Shown here piece by piece: positions 1 to 6,621 of a stretch of DNA of 24,107 bases. The position numbers and the translations under genes are program-made. The notes beneath the pieces are model-generated. The model was not told where the DNA came from. It was given only the letters and a program-made list of their open reading frames with translations, and made no database searches. Source of the stretch: a virus; the IMG/VR virus record IMGVR_UViG_3300044301_002174, positions 1 to 24,107 of that record. One strand, 5' to 3'. The first letter of the stretch is position 1. Each line of letters starts with the position of its first letter.

Positions 1-99
1 ATCTGTATCAAATGCCAGACTATGTGCTGTCTGTAATCTTTTTAATTCTTGTATTCCGTAATAAACAGAATATTCTTGTTTAGTAATTGTTGAGGTCAT
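1..99 (-). CDS. Probable DNA polymerase (family A, 3'-5' exonuclease N-terminus), partial
   Basis: An open frame runs from an ATG at 97-99 off the left edge, giving 33 residues. It ends in LKRLQTAHSLAFDTD, which resembles the first strand of the DnaQ-like exonuclease domain at the start of many phage family A polymerases, where motif Exo I reads xxFDTET. The catalytic Glu lies beyond the window edge, so the motif is only half visible. The position, last in a leftward operon beside a primase-helicase, SSB-like protein and nuclease, agrees with a replication polymerase. It could instead be a stand-alone exonuclease. The identification is an inference from about 20 residues. Confidence 0.42.
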   Translation of the reverse strand, partial: MTSTITKQEYSVYYGIQELKRLQTAHSLAFDTD

Positions 100-141
100 G
101 GAAGAACCTATAAATATGCTTTGTTACTGTAGCACAATAGT

Positions 142-393
142 TTAATTAATCCAACTATTTAACTTTTTTTGAAGCACTCTTATGTTTTCTTGTGTGCAAA
201 TTGCAACATCTAGTCCATAACCAACAGCTTCTAACACCTGACAATGAAAATACTCTTTTTCCCAATAGTCAACTTCGTTAACTTTTACTGCTCTACCGTG
301 TCCATCATATTCTGTAAATCGCACGGTAGCTAATGGGCTATCTTCAAATTTCGGAACTTGATAAATAACCACATCTATTCTTTTTCTACTCAT
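142..393 (-). CDS. Hypothetical protein, 83 aa
   Basis: I do not recognise this protein. It is a small soluble protein of mixed charge with a predicted beta-rich N-terminal half (VVIYQV, ATVRFTEYDG) and a helical C-terminus (TQENIRVLQKKL). It has no membrane segment and no obvious metal-binding pattern; its two cysteines are far apart. Its ATG (391-393) lies within the last codons of the ribbon-helix-helix gene upstream, an 8-nt overlap that suggests translational coupling. It probably belongs to the leftward operon driven by the promoter at 971-998, and the probable DNA polymerase start follows 42 nt further on. Confidence 0.7.
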   Translation of the reverse strand: MSRKRIDVVIYQVPKFEDSPLATVRFTEYDGHGRAVKVNEVDYWEKEYFHCQVLEAVGYGLDVAICTQENIRVLQKKLNSWIN

Positions 394-523
394 TAACCTC
401 TTGTTTTATTTTTTCATCAATCAATAATCTAATTATGTCAGACATAGATGTAAAGCGTTTTTTCTTACTTTTTAACCAATCACGCTGATAATCAGGAATC
501 AGTAAGTTTATTCTATTGGGCAT
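386..523 (-). CDS. Small ribbon-helix-helix (CopG/Arc-like) protein, 45 aa
   Basis: This short frame starts at ATG 521-523 and stops at TAG 386-388. The protein begins MPNRINLLIPDYQRDWLKSK and continues with a second helix containing TSMSDIIRLLIDEKIKQ. The pattern of a short N-terminal beta strand (RINLLIP), a first helix, a Ser/Met turn and a second amphipathic helix is that of ribbon-helix-helix dimers, which bind operators with the strand in the major groove. Its 45 residues match the Arc-class minimum. It overlaps the upstream gene by 11 nt and the downstream gene by 8 nt, so it is embedded in the operon. A role as an autoregulator of the replication operon is an inference. Confidence 0.6.
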   Translation of the reverse strand: MPNRINLLIPDYQRDWLKSKKKRFTSMSDIIRLLIDEKIKQEVNE

Positions 524-950
524 ATAGTATTTCCTCTGGTACAGATATACCTTCACTTTCTAAAAATATGCGAATAATATATGGATCGTAACCCCATACA
601 GATCCCCAATTTGAATCTTTTATAGGTATTCTTGTTCTTCCATATTTTGTACAAAGCTTACCGAGTTTTTTACTAATTTCACTTTTCTCATCATTACCGT
701 TCCACAAGTTACCCACTAGGTTATCTATCTTTTTTACTGTATAATAACCCTCCTCACCTTCTAACTTTTGTACTCTTTTAATAGCTTGTTCTGCTATTTT
801 TTTACCGTATGTTGCTATACCTTTATTCTCCTCTATTTGTAATTGATGCATTTGCTGTCTAGCAAGCATCTTTTTCTGTACTTGACTTATAGCCATGAAA
901 TCAGAATCATAGTTATTTAAGTCAGAATTAAACTTTCCTAAATCGGACAT
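513..950 (-). CDS. Hypothetical protein, 145 aa, possible antirepressor-like C-terminus
   Basis: First gene of the leftward operon, with its ATG about 14 nt after the expected start site of the promoter at 971-998. Residues 1-65 are helical and Gln/Lys-rich, probably coiled coil. Residues 70-145 carry YYTVKKIDNLVG and later SKKLGKLCTKYGRTRIPI...GSVWGYDPYIIRIFLE. That layout recalls the C-terminal domain of phage antirepressor and Rha-type proteins (GKKLSKLCKE...YGxVNxYPxEVL), which sit in regulatory or replication modules. The resemblance is from memory and weak; no catalytic motif is visible. Its last 11 nt overlap the ribbon-helix-helix gene. Treat the function as unknown. Confidence 0.72.
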   Translation of the reverse strand: MSDLGKFNSDLNNYDSDFMAISQVQKKMLARQQMHQLQIEENKGIATYGKKIAEQAIKRVQKLEGEEGYYTVKKIDNLVGNLWNGNDEKSEISKKLGKLCTKYGRTRIPIKDSNWGSVWGYDPYIIRIFLESEGISVPEEILYAQ

Positions 951-970
951 AATACGTATAAATTACATAT

Positions 971-998
971 ATTATACATAAAATTTAGTCAATATCAA
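971..998 (-). promoter_or_regulatory. Strong sigma70-type promoter, leftward
   Basis: Reading leftward there is TTGATA (998-993), a 16-bp spacer, and a perfect TATAAT (976-971). Transcription should start near 964, about 14 nt before the ATG of the 145 aa gene. The -35 box lies inside the last codons of the primase-helicase gene, so this promoter can drive the four leftward genes independently of the primase transcript. Confidence 0.62.
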
Positions 999-3519
999 TA
1001 ATCTTTTGGTCCTCATCTACACATGATTCATAAATCATTTTCGCTGAATCTAAAGTAGATATTGTTTCTAACTCAGTTTCAGTGTCCCAAAATTTATCAT
1101 CCTCATCTTCCTTATACACGGAAGATTGTGTGTCAAAACCCTCTTTCGTTCCAAGGGAAGGAGTTTCATTGACAATTTGTTTTGGCAAAACCTCCTTTGT
1201 GTCAAAACTATCCTCCTTATAGGTTTTGACAATTTCGGGGTTTTGACAATTTTTTTTGTCAATCGAATCCATTGATATAACTTTATTATTAGGTTTTAAC
1301 ACACTATTTCCACGCTTCGTGTATGGAACGATAGTTTTACCAACTACAGGAGCAATGTAATAAACAGCAGGTCTACCACCTTTAGAACTAACATTTACAG
1401 GAATATCTACTCTTTGAATAAGCTTATTCTTCTCTAATAATTGAAATATATATCTAAGGGTTCTCTTTCGTATAGAAGAACTTAAACCCAAGCCTATTGG
1501 ATCGTCTATTAAATCTTTAACACAGACAGGTTTATCACTTTTTCTAATAAAATTTAAAACGTCTACTTTTTTCTTTTCATGTGGATTGTCAGTCAACATA
1601 TCTTCTATGTAATGTTTTATCTCGTATGTGAAATCCTGCTTAAGAACAAATATCATTTTTGTACCCTCTCTACCCTCTCTAGACTTTTCAACATTAATTA
1701 ATCTTGAGTTAGCAGTTAAAGATTTTTCTAGTAGTTCAGCAGATGGAATCCTCGTCATATTCCAAGTCTCATCTACGGCTGCTCTAATACTAGAACTACC
1801 TCTAAAACTTCCTGTTTTTGTATTGTGATGTATCACAACTATGCAACAGGCTTCAAACCCAACTTTCTTGTCTGAAATACCATTATTTTTTACAAACTCT
1901 TTTAACGGCTTACTAAATTCCCTTCTATTTTCATCTACAGGATTACTTACACTACATCCGTCCAAGCTATCTATCACAACTAAATCATACTTCTCAGCAT
2001 TTTGAGTATCTTTAAACCATGAATACCATCCAAGATCAAAAGAGTTTTTGATACTTAAGTTTGGATCATCAGGATTAATCCCCATAAGCTCAAACTGATT
2101 TTTTATAATTGCTTCGTTCTGATCTCCATTTAACCAAAGAATCTTTTTTCTTTTTACAGGAACTTTTTCTCCATAAACATCAATAGGTTTTTCTTCCAAT
2201 ATATGTTTAATTACTGTCTGACACAGTGCAGTCTTACCTGTTCCACCATCTGCGTGAACTAAATAAGTAAGAGGTTTAGCCAGTATTCCTGGAATAATAT
2301 ACTCAATATTCTCTGTTTTAAGTTTACTTAGTGTAACGGGCTTACCTTCACCATCTCGTACAAAAGCATTATGAGAATCAGACATTCTTATAACGTCCTG
2401 TAGTCCACAACCACTTTCCTTAGATATTCTTCTAAGCTCTTGCTCTAAAAATGCAGGGTTTTTGTATATTTCCTTTGCTTCATCAACCTGCTCTACCAAA
2501 GATGAACCATTTAATATATTTGGACTAAGTTTTAAAGGTATAGAGTTTACATCTTCAATAATTTTATCTAAACCAGTATTCTTAAATCTTTTTCTCTCTG
2601 GATCGACCTCATCTGCTAACTCAATAAGATGTGCCATATTGTATCTCGCACCATCATTTCTCCATGTTCCATACCATCTTCTTTCACATGGATCTTCACT
2701 ACCATCCCAACAGTGTTCATAATCAGGATCTTTCTTAGACCACTCTCTCCATAAATCTAATCCTTCAATTCCAGGCAATTCATTGTTTATCATTGCCCCT
2801 ATTTCCCACCAATAGTCCTCACTATTTGGTCCTTTATATCCAATAACACTCAAGCAACCTTTTACAATGGCTACCCTCTCTTCCTTGGTACGTTTACTCC
2901 ATCTGTTATCTACATATTTAGTATCAACATCTTGATTGTTCTTTTTATATTGATCCTTCATCCTAGATAACAGCCACTCAGGAGCAGCAGGTACGTCAAA
3001 TAGATCGCCTTTTAGCTTATATGCACCCTTTCCTATACCTTCCTTGTAATATTCCCCTGCTATGACCCCTTGGCCTCCCCAGAGAACTTCCCAACCTTCA
3101 TGTCCAGCAGCAGTCTGACTTATAGACGCAACTTCACCTACTAGATCATCTGGTACTTTAAACAAAAACTTAGCAGCATTTTTTCTAAGAGAAGTAACCT
3201 TTGGAGCGTTTTTAAGATCCTTTCCCCACTTCTTTTCGATAGCACCCAAGTTCTTATCTACGTCAAATATCACAAGACCATCTGATTTTTGTCCTGTAAA
3301 AATGCCAATCGCCTTAAATTTATCTGGCTCTCTTTCAATCATCAAAGCTGAATCGTTAGCAGTTAATGATTGTTTCCATGCTTTACCGTAAGGAACTTTA
3401 CCGTCTGACACTCTATCTGGGCTTGATTCATTACGTTTTGGAAGTAGAACCCCCTGTGCGTATATAGGACAAGTTACCCAGTTAAGAGGGATTTCAGGAA
3501 TAAAATTTTTGCCATTCAT
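985..3519 (-). CDS. Bifunctional primase-helicase (PrimPol-like N-terminus, RecA/RepA-type ATPase)
   Basis: This 844 aa replication protein probably both primes and unwinds DNA. Residues 1-190 look like a PrimPol-type primase domain: GIFTGQ (72-77) leads into a strand with the metal-binding pair D86-V-D88 (FDVDKN). Residues 205-305 resemble a primase C-terminal linker domain rich in Trp (SEDYWWEIGAMI, RRWYGTWRNDG). Residues 400-620 form a RecA-fold ATPase with Walker A GGTGKT (425-430), Walker B LVVIDS (513-518) and a VVIHHN motif (561-566) like RepA/DnaB-type helicases. Residues 635-725 look like a winged helix, followed by a low-complexity acidic tail to 844 that may contact partners such as the SSB-like protein. 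It lies opposite that gene across divergent promoters. Its start ATG is at 3517-3519. Confidence 0.88.
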   Translation of the reverse strand: MNGKNFIPEIPLNWVTCPIYAQGVLLPKRNESSPDRVSDGKVPYGKAWKQSLTANDSALMIEREPDKFKAIGIFTGQKSDGLVIFDVDKNLGAIEKKWGKDLKNAPKVTSLRKNAAKFLFKVPDDLVGEVASISQTAAGHEGWEVLWGGQGVIAGEYYKEGIGKGAYKLKGDLFDVPAAPEWLLSRMKDQYKKNNQDVDTKYVDNRWSKRTKEERVAIVKGCLSVIGYKGPNSEDYWWEIGAMINNELPGIEGLDLWREWSKKDPDYEHCWDGSEDPCERRWYGTWRNDGARYNMAHLIELADEVDPERKRFKNTGLDKIIEDVNSIPLKLSPNILNGSSLVEQVDEAKEIYKNPAFLEQELRRISKESGCGLQDVIRMSDSHNAFVRDGEGKPVTLSKLKTENIEYIIPGILAKPLTYLVHADGGTGKTALCQTVIKHILEEKPIDVYGEKVPVKRKKILWLNGDQNEAIIKNQFELMGINPDDPNLSIKNSFDLGWYSWFKDTQNAEKYDLVVIDSLDGCSVSNPVDENRREFSKPLKEFVKNNGISDKKVGFEACCIVVIHHNTKTGSFRGSSSIRAAVDETWNMTRIPSAELLEKSLTANSRLINVEKSREGREGTKMIFVLKQDFTYEIKHYIEDMLTDNPHEKKKVDVLNFIRKSDKPVCVKDLIDDPIGLGLSSSIRKRTLRYIFQLLEKNKLIQRVDIPVNVSSKGGRPAVYYIAPVVGKTIVPYTKRGNSVLKPNNKVISMDSIDKKNCQNPEIVKTYKEDSFDTKEVLPKQIVNETPSLGTKEGFDTQSSVYKEDEDDKFWDTETELETISTLDSAKMIYESCVDEDQKIIDID

Positions 3520-3551
3520 GTGTTACAATACCTACTGTAGACTATATGTTG

Positions 3552-3585
3552 AAACCCTGAAGGAACTCCACCCTTTAGGGTTTTT
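3552..3585 (+). terminator. 12-bp hairpin plus T-tract between divergent promoters
   Basis: Positions 3552-3563 (AAACCCTGAAGG) pair with 3572-3583 (CCTTTAGGGTTT) over 12 bp including one G-U, with an 8-nt loop, followed by five Ts at 3581-3585. On the + strand this is a textbook intrinsic terminator, yet no + gene ends here. On the - strand it would form, with one A-C mismatch, the extreme 5' end of the primase-helicase mRNA if that starts near 3581. It may therefore block rightward antisense transcripts, cap the leftward mRNA, or both. Confidence 0.6.
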
Positions 3586-3587
3586 CT

Positions 3588-3616
3588 ATTATATACCATT
3601 GACATTGATTTGTCTA
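3588..3616 (-). promoter_or_regulatory. Sigma70-type promoter for the primase-helicase
   Basis: Reading leftward there is TAGACA (3616-3611), a 17-bp spacer and a perfect TATAAT (3593-3588). The expected start near 3581 gives a leader of about 60 nt to the ATG at 3519, beginning with the hairpin at 3552-3583. The promoter interdigitates with the rightward promoter at 3599-3627, the -35 box of each lying in the spacer of the other. Confidence 0.6.
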
Positions 3617-3627
3617 TGTACTACAAT
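3599..3627 (+). promoter_or_regulatory. Consensus sigma70-type promoter for the SSB-like gene
   Basis: A perfect TTGACA (3599-3604), a 17-bp spacer and TACAAT (3622-3627, within TACTACAATAG). The expected start near 3634 leaves about 30 nt to the ATG at 3665. The same TACTACAATAG block recurs at the promoter at 8984-9012. Confidence 0.7.
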
Positions 3628-3664
3628 AGTAATGCAACTCAGGCTTCTATAGCCAACACGCATT

Positions 3665-4267
3665 ATGCCTTTCATCTCAACTAAAGCGAGAGAAGACGCT
3701 ACTTCAGTAGGTAGCACAAAAGACAATTACTTGAATCCATCAAGTGTCAAAAGCGGACAAAAAGTACGTTTTACATTATTAGCAGAAGAGCCATTCATGT
3801 TCTACGAACTATGGGGCAATGATGTTAACGATCCCCAAAAACGTAAACCATTCCGTTTTTTAGAAGATCCAACACCAGAAGACATTGCAGTTAAACTCGG
3901 TGATGATTTTGTTAGATCTCTTACACGAGATGGCAAAGGTCCAGAAGCTTGCAAAATAGCTCATGCTGTTCCTGTTTATAACTACGACATGGAACGTGTA
4001 CAGGTATTTTCATGGACCCAAAAAACAGTTACTCAAGCACTGGATAACATAAGCCAATTAGAGGATTATGAAGATTCAATGACTGAATGTGATTTTTACT
4101 TATCTCGTGATGGAGAAGGTACAGACACTAGATACACTGTGCAAGCTGCCCCAAAGAAAAAGGCTATGGCTAAAACTGTAGACGAATCATGGGATGCAGC
4201 CCAAGATGAAGGATTTGATCTATCTCGTCTGATAGATGGCGGTGATCCTTTCAAAGAAGCTGAATAA
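3665..4267 (+). CDS. Probable single-stranded DNA-binding protein
   Basis: A 200 aa protein with the look of a phage OB-fold SSB. The middle is beta-rich with conserved-looking aromatics (KVRFTLLAEEPFMFYELW, KPFRF, PVYNYDMERVQVFSWTQKTV, CDFYLSRDGEG), as expected for stacking on DNA bases. The C-terminus is an acidic tail ending in DGGDPFKEAE, the kind of tail through which T7 gp2.5 and bacterial SSB recruit polymerase and helicase. It is transcribed from the consensus promoter at 3599 and faces the primase-helicase divergently, a usual partner. It is followed by a structured element and then by the nuclease gene. The fold assignment comes from pattern and context, not from an unmistakable motif. 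Confidence 0.58.
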   Translation: MPFISTKAREDATSVGSTKDNYLNPSSVKSGQKVRFTLLAEEPFMFYELWGNDVNDPQKRKPFRFLEDPTPEDIAVKLGDDFVRSLTRDGKGPEACKIAHAVPVYNYDMERVQVFSWTQKTVTQALDNISQLEDYEDSMTECDFYLSRDGEGTDTRYTVQAAPKKKAMAKTVDESWDAAQDEGFDLSRLIDGGDPFKEAE

Positions 4268-4278
4268 TCGCCATTCAT

Positions 4279-4375
4279 AAGAGTCAAACTATTCGGGCAT
4301 CATACTTTTTTCCCTACCTCGGGGTTTTAAGTTGAGGTATGTGTAAGTCCCGTTAGCTATTGACTCTTTTTTATT
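4279..4375 (+). ncRNA. Structured RNA element ending in an intrinsic terminator
   Basis: A perfect 9-bp stem pairs AAGAGTCAA (4279-4287) with TTGACTCTT (4360-4368), enclosing about 70 nt and followed by a T-rich run to 4375. Inside, CGGG (4294-4297) can pair with CCCG (4349-4352), then CATAC (4301-4305) with GTATG (4337-4341). An alternative inner hairpin is TACCTC (4315-4320) with GAGGTA (4334-4339), mutually exclusive with the CATAC pairing. Such a branched domain closed by the terminator stem suggests a 3'-UTR-derived small RNA or a switching element between the SSB-like and nuclease genes. It has no tRNA signature. Pairings are by eye; no folding energy was computed. Confidence 0.45.
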
Positions 4376-4387
4376 TTGCTATATAGT
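4360..4387 (+). promoter_or_regulatory. Possible promoter for the nuclease gene
   Basis: TTGACT (4360-4365), a 16-bp spacer and TATAGT (4382-4387), each box one base from consensus. The -35 box is the 3' arm of the terminator stem of the preceding element. A start near 4394 would make the mRNA leaderless for the ATG at 4392, or would force use of the second ATG at 4419. Confidence 0.42.
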
Positions 4388-4391
4388 AATT

Positions 4392-5234
4392 ATGGGAACG
4401 TGTATTTATTATCCACTTATGGGAACGCTAGACAAACAAAACGCACTAGCCTCTCTACGAAAGTGGAACTTAATTCAAGATAATAGTGGACCGTACAGAG
4501 TCTACCGTGATGGTGACGATAATATATATCACTCAGTTACACACATACTAAAAGAAACCGCAGAACCCCATACAAAAGATGCTCTCGAAAAATGGTTACA
4601 AAGACCTGACTCCCCTATGGAACGTGATATTGCCTGTGAAAGAGGAAGGCTGGCTCACGCTAATGCAGAATTTATCCTCAAACTGGCAGCCAAATTCTCC
4701 AGGCAAAACGCAAATAAGCGAGGTATATGGAGAACAGGTGATGATGGATTGGAACGCTGCCCGAAAAAAGTTACGCAATGGGCTCTCCAGAAAGCAGCCG
4801 AATCCGCACCTCGTGTTAACTGGAGTGCGTCAGGCTACGCAAGAGGTCTACGATCATTCATACTGGAACGTGTAACCGCCATTCATGCAGTTGAATTTAG
4901 TGTTTACAAAGCAGGATATGGATTTGCTGGTACAGCAGACGCTCTATTGGACATAGATGGAAAAGGGCCATTCATAGTAGATTGGAAAACAGCAAAAGAA
5001 GCTAGGTCAGATGACATGATAAACCAATTCTGTCATCAGCTTGGAGCGTACAGTCTGGGTCTCAAGAGTCTCACAGGAATACAAGCGAAAAAAGGTGCAG
5101 TTGTGGTAGCTCGCAGAAGTGGAAAACCACAAATAAAACTCCTCTCAGAAATAGAACTAAGAGGAGCAGAATGTGTATTTTTAGATAGAGTGGATCGTTA
5201 CCACAAACAACTTAAAGAGTTAGCGGTTGTTTAA
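4392..5234 (+). CDS. PD-(D/E)XK nuclease, RecB/Cas4-type exonuclease
   Basis: A 280 aa protein with the ordered motifs of the RecB-like nuclease fold. ERGRLAHANAE (83-93) supplies the first-helix histidine, FAGTADALLDIDG (178-190) the first catalytic Asp (D183), IVDWKT (195-200) the D197-x-K199 metal-binding pair, and QLGAYSLGL (216-224) the downstream QxxxY helix. Phage members of this family act as 5' or recombination exonucleases working with an SSB or annealing protein, which fits the SSB-like gene upstream. There are two candidate starts, ATG 4392 and ATG 4419, each within a TATGGGAACG repeat. The domain begins well after both, and a promoter-like sequence overlaps the first. The gene abuts the convergent leftward cluster at 5234/5235 with no spacer or terminator. 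Confidence 0.82.
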   Translation: MGTCIYYPLMGTLDKQNALASLRKWNLIQDNSGPYRVYRDGDDNIYHSVTHILKETAEPHTKDALEKWLQRPDSPMERDIACERGRLAHANAEFILKLAAKFSRQNANKRGIWRTGDDGLERCPKKVTQWALQKAAESAPRVNWSASGYARGLRSFILERVTAIHAVEFSVYKAGYGFAGTADALLDIDGKGPFIVDWKTAKEARSDDMINQFCHQLGAYSLGLKSLTGIQAKKGAVVVARRSGKPQIKLLSEIELRGAECVFLDRVDRYHKQLKELAVV

Positions 5235-5456
5235 TTAAGGATAATAGAGATCCTCGATTCTTTTTTCAGTACGTTTTGAATGTTCTACATAATCAGATAA
5301 ATGCGAGGTGCATATCTCTTCTACAGGATCAGTAAAGAATCCGTCATCTAACACATTTAGAACAACATTTTCAGATAGTGGATCGCCTGTCGGACAAATT
5401 TCTTCATCTTCAGTGTCCACTGTAACTAAAAGAGTTACTAAAACTTTTTTAATCAA
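5235..5456 (-). CDS. Hypothetical acidic protein, 73 aa (TTG start)
   Basis: Unrecognised and acidic, with motifs such as VTVDTEDEEICPTGDPL. I place the start at TTG 5454-5456 rather than at an upstream in-frame ATG at 5492. A strong GGAGGTGA lies about 8 nt before the TTG on the - strand, and this start overlaps the previous gene's stop by 8 nt, as elsewhere in the train. The frame from TTG reads IKKVLVTLLVTVDTED after the initiator. Last gene of the leftward train, it meets the nuclease gene end-to-end with no intervening terminator, so antisense read-through between the two is likely. Confidence 0.65.
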   Translation of the reverse strand: MIKKVLVTLLVTVDTEDEEICPTGDPLSENVVLNVLDDGFFTDPVEEICTSHLSDYVEHSKRTEKRIEDLYYP

Positions 5457-5673
5457 GTGGTTCACCTCCAATTTTTTCATAACAAATTTCACATAAACAA
5501 CTATTACCTTTTAAGTAATAATCAGAATCCCAAAATAACTCATAAGTACTATCAATCATTTGACATTCGTTGCAAGTGTTTAATTCATATTTTTCAGAAT
5601 TAAGAGTATAGAATCTTTTTTCTTGTGGTTCGAGATCACAGTAGCTCCTATACATAATTTGTTTAATTTTCAT
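5449..5673 (-). CDS. Small putative zinc-ribbon protein, 74 aa
   Basis: Contains CNEC near residues 34-37 and CLCEIC near 59-64, spaced about 22 residues apart, which is compatible with a four-cysteine zinc knuckle. The remainder is aromatic and charged, with no membrane segment. Such small zinc ribbons are common among early phage proteins that touch host transcription or restriction functions, but nothing specific is recognisable. The start ATG at 5671-5673 overlaps the upstream stop, and the gene overlaps the downstream TTG start by 8 nt. Confidence 0.68.
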   Translation of the reverse strand: MKIKQIMYRSYCDLEPQEKRFYTLNSEKYELNTCNECQMIDSTYELFWDSDYYLKGNSCLCEICYEKIGGEPLD

Positions 5674-5912
5674 AATCCGTCATGCCATTTTGTACCGAAG
5701 CTCGACTTAACTTCGTCATCTGTTGGTTCGTAATCGTAGAAAGCATCTTCCCACTCTTTTTTATCGTCATCAGGTATGCTATCCCACTTGAGAGAATCTT
5801 CATTAAATTCTTCAATCTGTTCAATAACTTCAGCGTGACTAAAGTTACGATTAATAGCATCATGCCCAAAAGCAAGTTCATAAATTACTTCAATAAATTC
5901 TTTATCCGTCAT
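5670..5912 (-). CDS. Hypothetical acidic protein, 80 aa
   Basis: Unrecognised. It begins MTDKEFIEVIYELAFG and is helical and strongly acidic (IEEFNEDSLKWDSIPDDDKKEWEDAF), reminiscent of DNA-mimic-like early phage proteins, though only in composition. I chose the ATG at 5910-5912 over an upstream in-frame ATG at 5996 because a GGAGA sequence sits just before it and the upstream stretch belongs to the 47 aa gene in another frame. It overlaps that gene by 11 nt and the next start by 4 nt. Confidence 0.66.
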   Translation of the reverse strand: MTDKEFIEVIYELAFGHDAINRNFSHAEVIEQIEEFNEDSLKWDSIPDDDKKEWEDAFYDYEPTDDEVKSSFGTKWHDGL

Positions 5913-6045
5913 AATCTGTCTCCATAGGATAATGTTTGTCATCTGGATCGGGATATATACCCGAATCCTGCAAATCTTTGATTGCATCATCTTCACGTTG
6001 GCTATCTAACGCAGATTGATGGTTGTGTAAGAAAGAATTAGACAT
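5902..6045 (-). CDS. Hypothetical micro-protein, 47 aa
   Basis: A short frame from ATG 6043-6045 to TAA 5902-5904, beginning MSNSFLHNHQSALDSQREDD and ending YPMETDYDG. It is acidic, probably disordered, and unlike anything I know. Support comes from its fit: it overlaps the upstream stop by 8 nt and the downstream start by 11 nt, filling what would otherwise be a gap of over 120 bases in an otherwise gapless train. Confidence 0.55.
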   Translation of the reverse strand: MSNSFLHNHQSALDSQREDDAIKDLQDSGIYPDPDDKHYPMETDYDG

Positions 6046-6277
6046 TTTTAAAATCCCCTTTTTTTGGATAAGTTTCTTCAATGATGTGAGTAGCTAAAGA
6101 GTCTATATATGATGCTATTTTGTAGCCATCATGATGACTAATAGGTTCCCAAGCATATTGTTCTAGATGTTCATGTTGATCTTCTTCTGATAATTCAAAG
6201 AAATCATCATCTAAAGGTTCATAGAGAAACTGCATAGATGCCCATTGAAAACATTTTTGTTGGTACGTTAAATTCAT
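6038..6277 (-). CDS. Hypothetical acidic protein, 79 aa
   Basis: Unrecognised. Acidic and aromatic, with LYEPLDDDFFELSEEDQHEHLEQY and a following SHHDGYKIASYIDSLATHIIEE helix. The ATG at 6275-6277 overlaps the stop of the HTH gene upstream by 4 nt, so it is almost certainly co-translated. The clustered His residues do not form a known metal motif. Confidence 0.68.
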   Translation of the reverse strand: MNLTYQQKCFQWASMQFLYEPLDDDFFELSEEDQHEHLEQYAWEPISHHDGYKIASYIDSLATHIIEETYPKKGDFKNV

Positions 6278-6621
6278 ACTTTTTTAAACCTCGTAAGTAA
6301 TTTTGAATATAGTTCGATACCTTTAAAATATGAGATAGAATCTCCGTCAGCCAGTGCAGCTTCCGCAGTATCTAACACATTATCTAAAATGGTATCTTTA
6401 TTGTCTTTAATCTTTTTATCTGGATCGGGTTTAGCCTGTTCCCATTTATATAGATTAAAGGAGTCTTTGTAATATCTATATGCCGTTGACTTAGGAATCT
6501 CAAAATCAGTATGCAGTATATCGCATATATCCAAACGGGTTAATTTTTCTTTTGGATCTTTTTTGGATTCGTTATCTACCAGACATTTATAGATGAAATT
6601 TTCAGCTTCCTCTTTAGTCAC
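6274..6621 (-). CDS. Helix-turn-helix protein resembling a small terminase or phage regulator, 115 aa
   Basis: Residues about 25-50 (KLTRLDICDILHTDFEIPKSTAYRYYKDSF) read as a helix-turn-helix with the turn at the EIPKSTAYRYY recognition helix. A charged linker (KPDPDKKIKDNKD) follows, then an amphipathic helix pair (DNVLDTAEAALADGDSISYFKGIELYSKLLTR). A DNA-binding HTH followed by an oligomerising helical hairpin is the layout of small terminase subunits. The more convincing TerS lies at 10343-10795, so this one may be a paralogue turned regulator or an origin-binding protein. It overlaps neighbours by 4 and 8 nt. Confidence 0.65.
   Translation of the reverse strand: MTKEEAENFIYKCLVDNESKKDPKEKLTRLDICDILHTDFEIPKSTAYRYYKDSFNLYKWEQAKPDPDKKIKDNKDTILDNVLDTAEAALADGDSISYFKGIELYSKLLTRFKKV

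Noticed and set aside
4279-4375. tRNA gene
   Set aside because: The closing stem looks like an acceptor stem, but there is no TTCRA T-loop, D-arm or plausible anticodon stem.
4409-4417. DnaA-box-like TTATCCACT
   Set aside because: A single 8-of-9 match at the start of the nuclease gene with no second box nearby; not enough for an origin.
4579-4875. 98 aa rightward ORF inside the nuclease gene
   Set aside because: It is in another frame of a well-supported gene, lacks a ribosome-binding site and shows no recognisable domain.
5490-5492. ATG start for the 73 aa gene
   Set aside because: It would overlap the zinc-ribbon-like gene by 44 nt; the TTG at 5456 has the strong ribosome-binding site and a short overlap.
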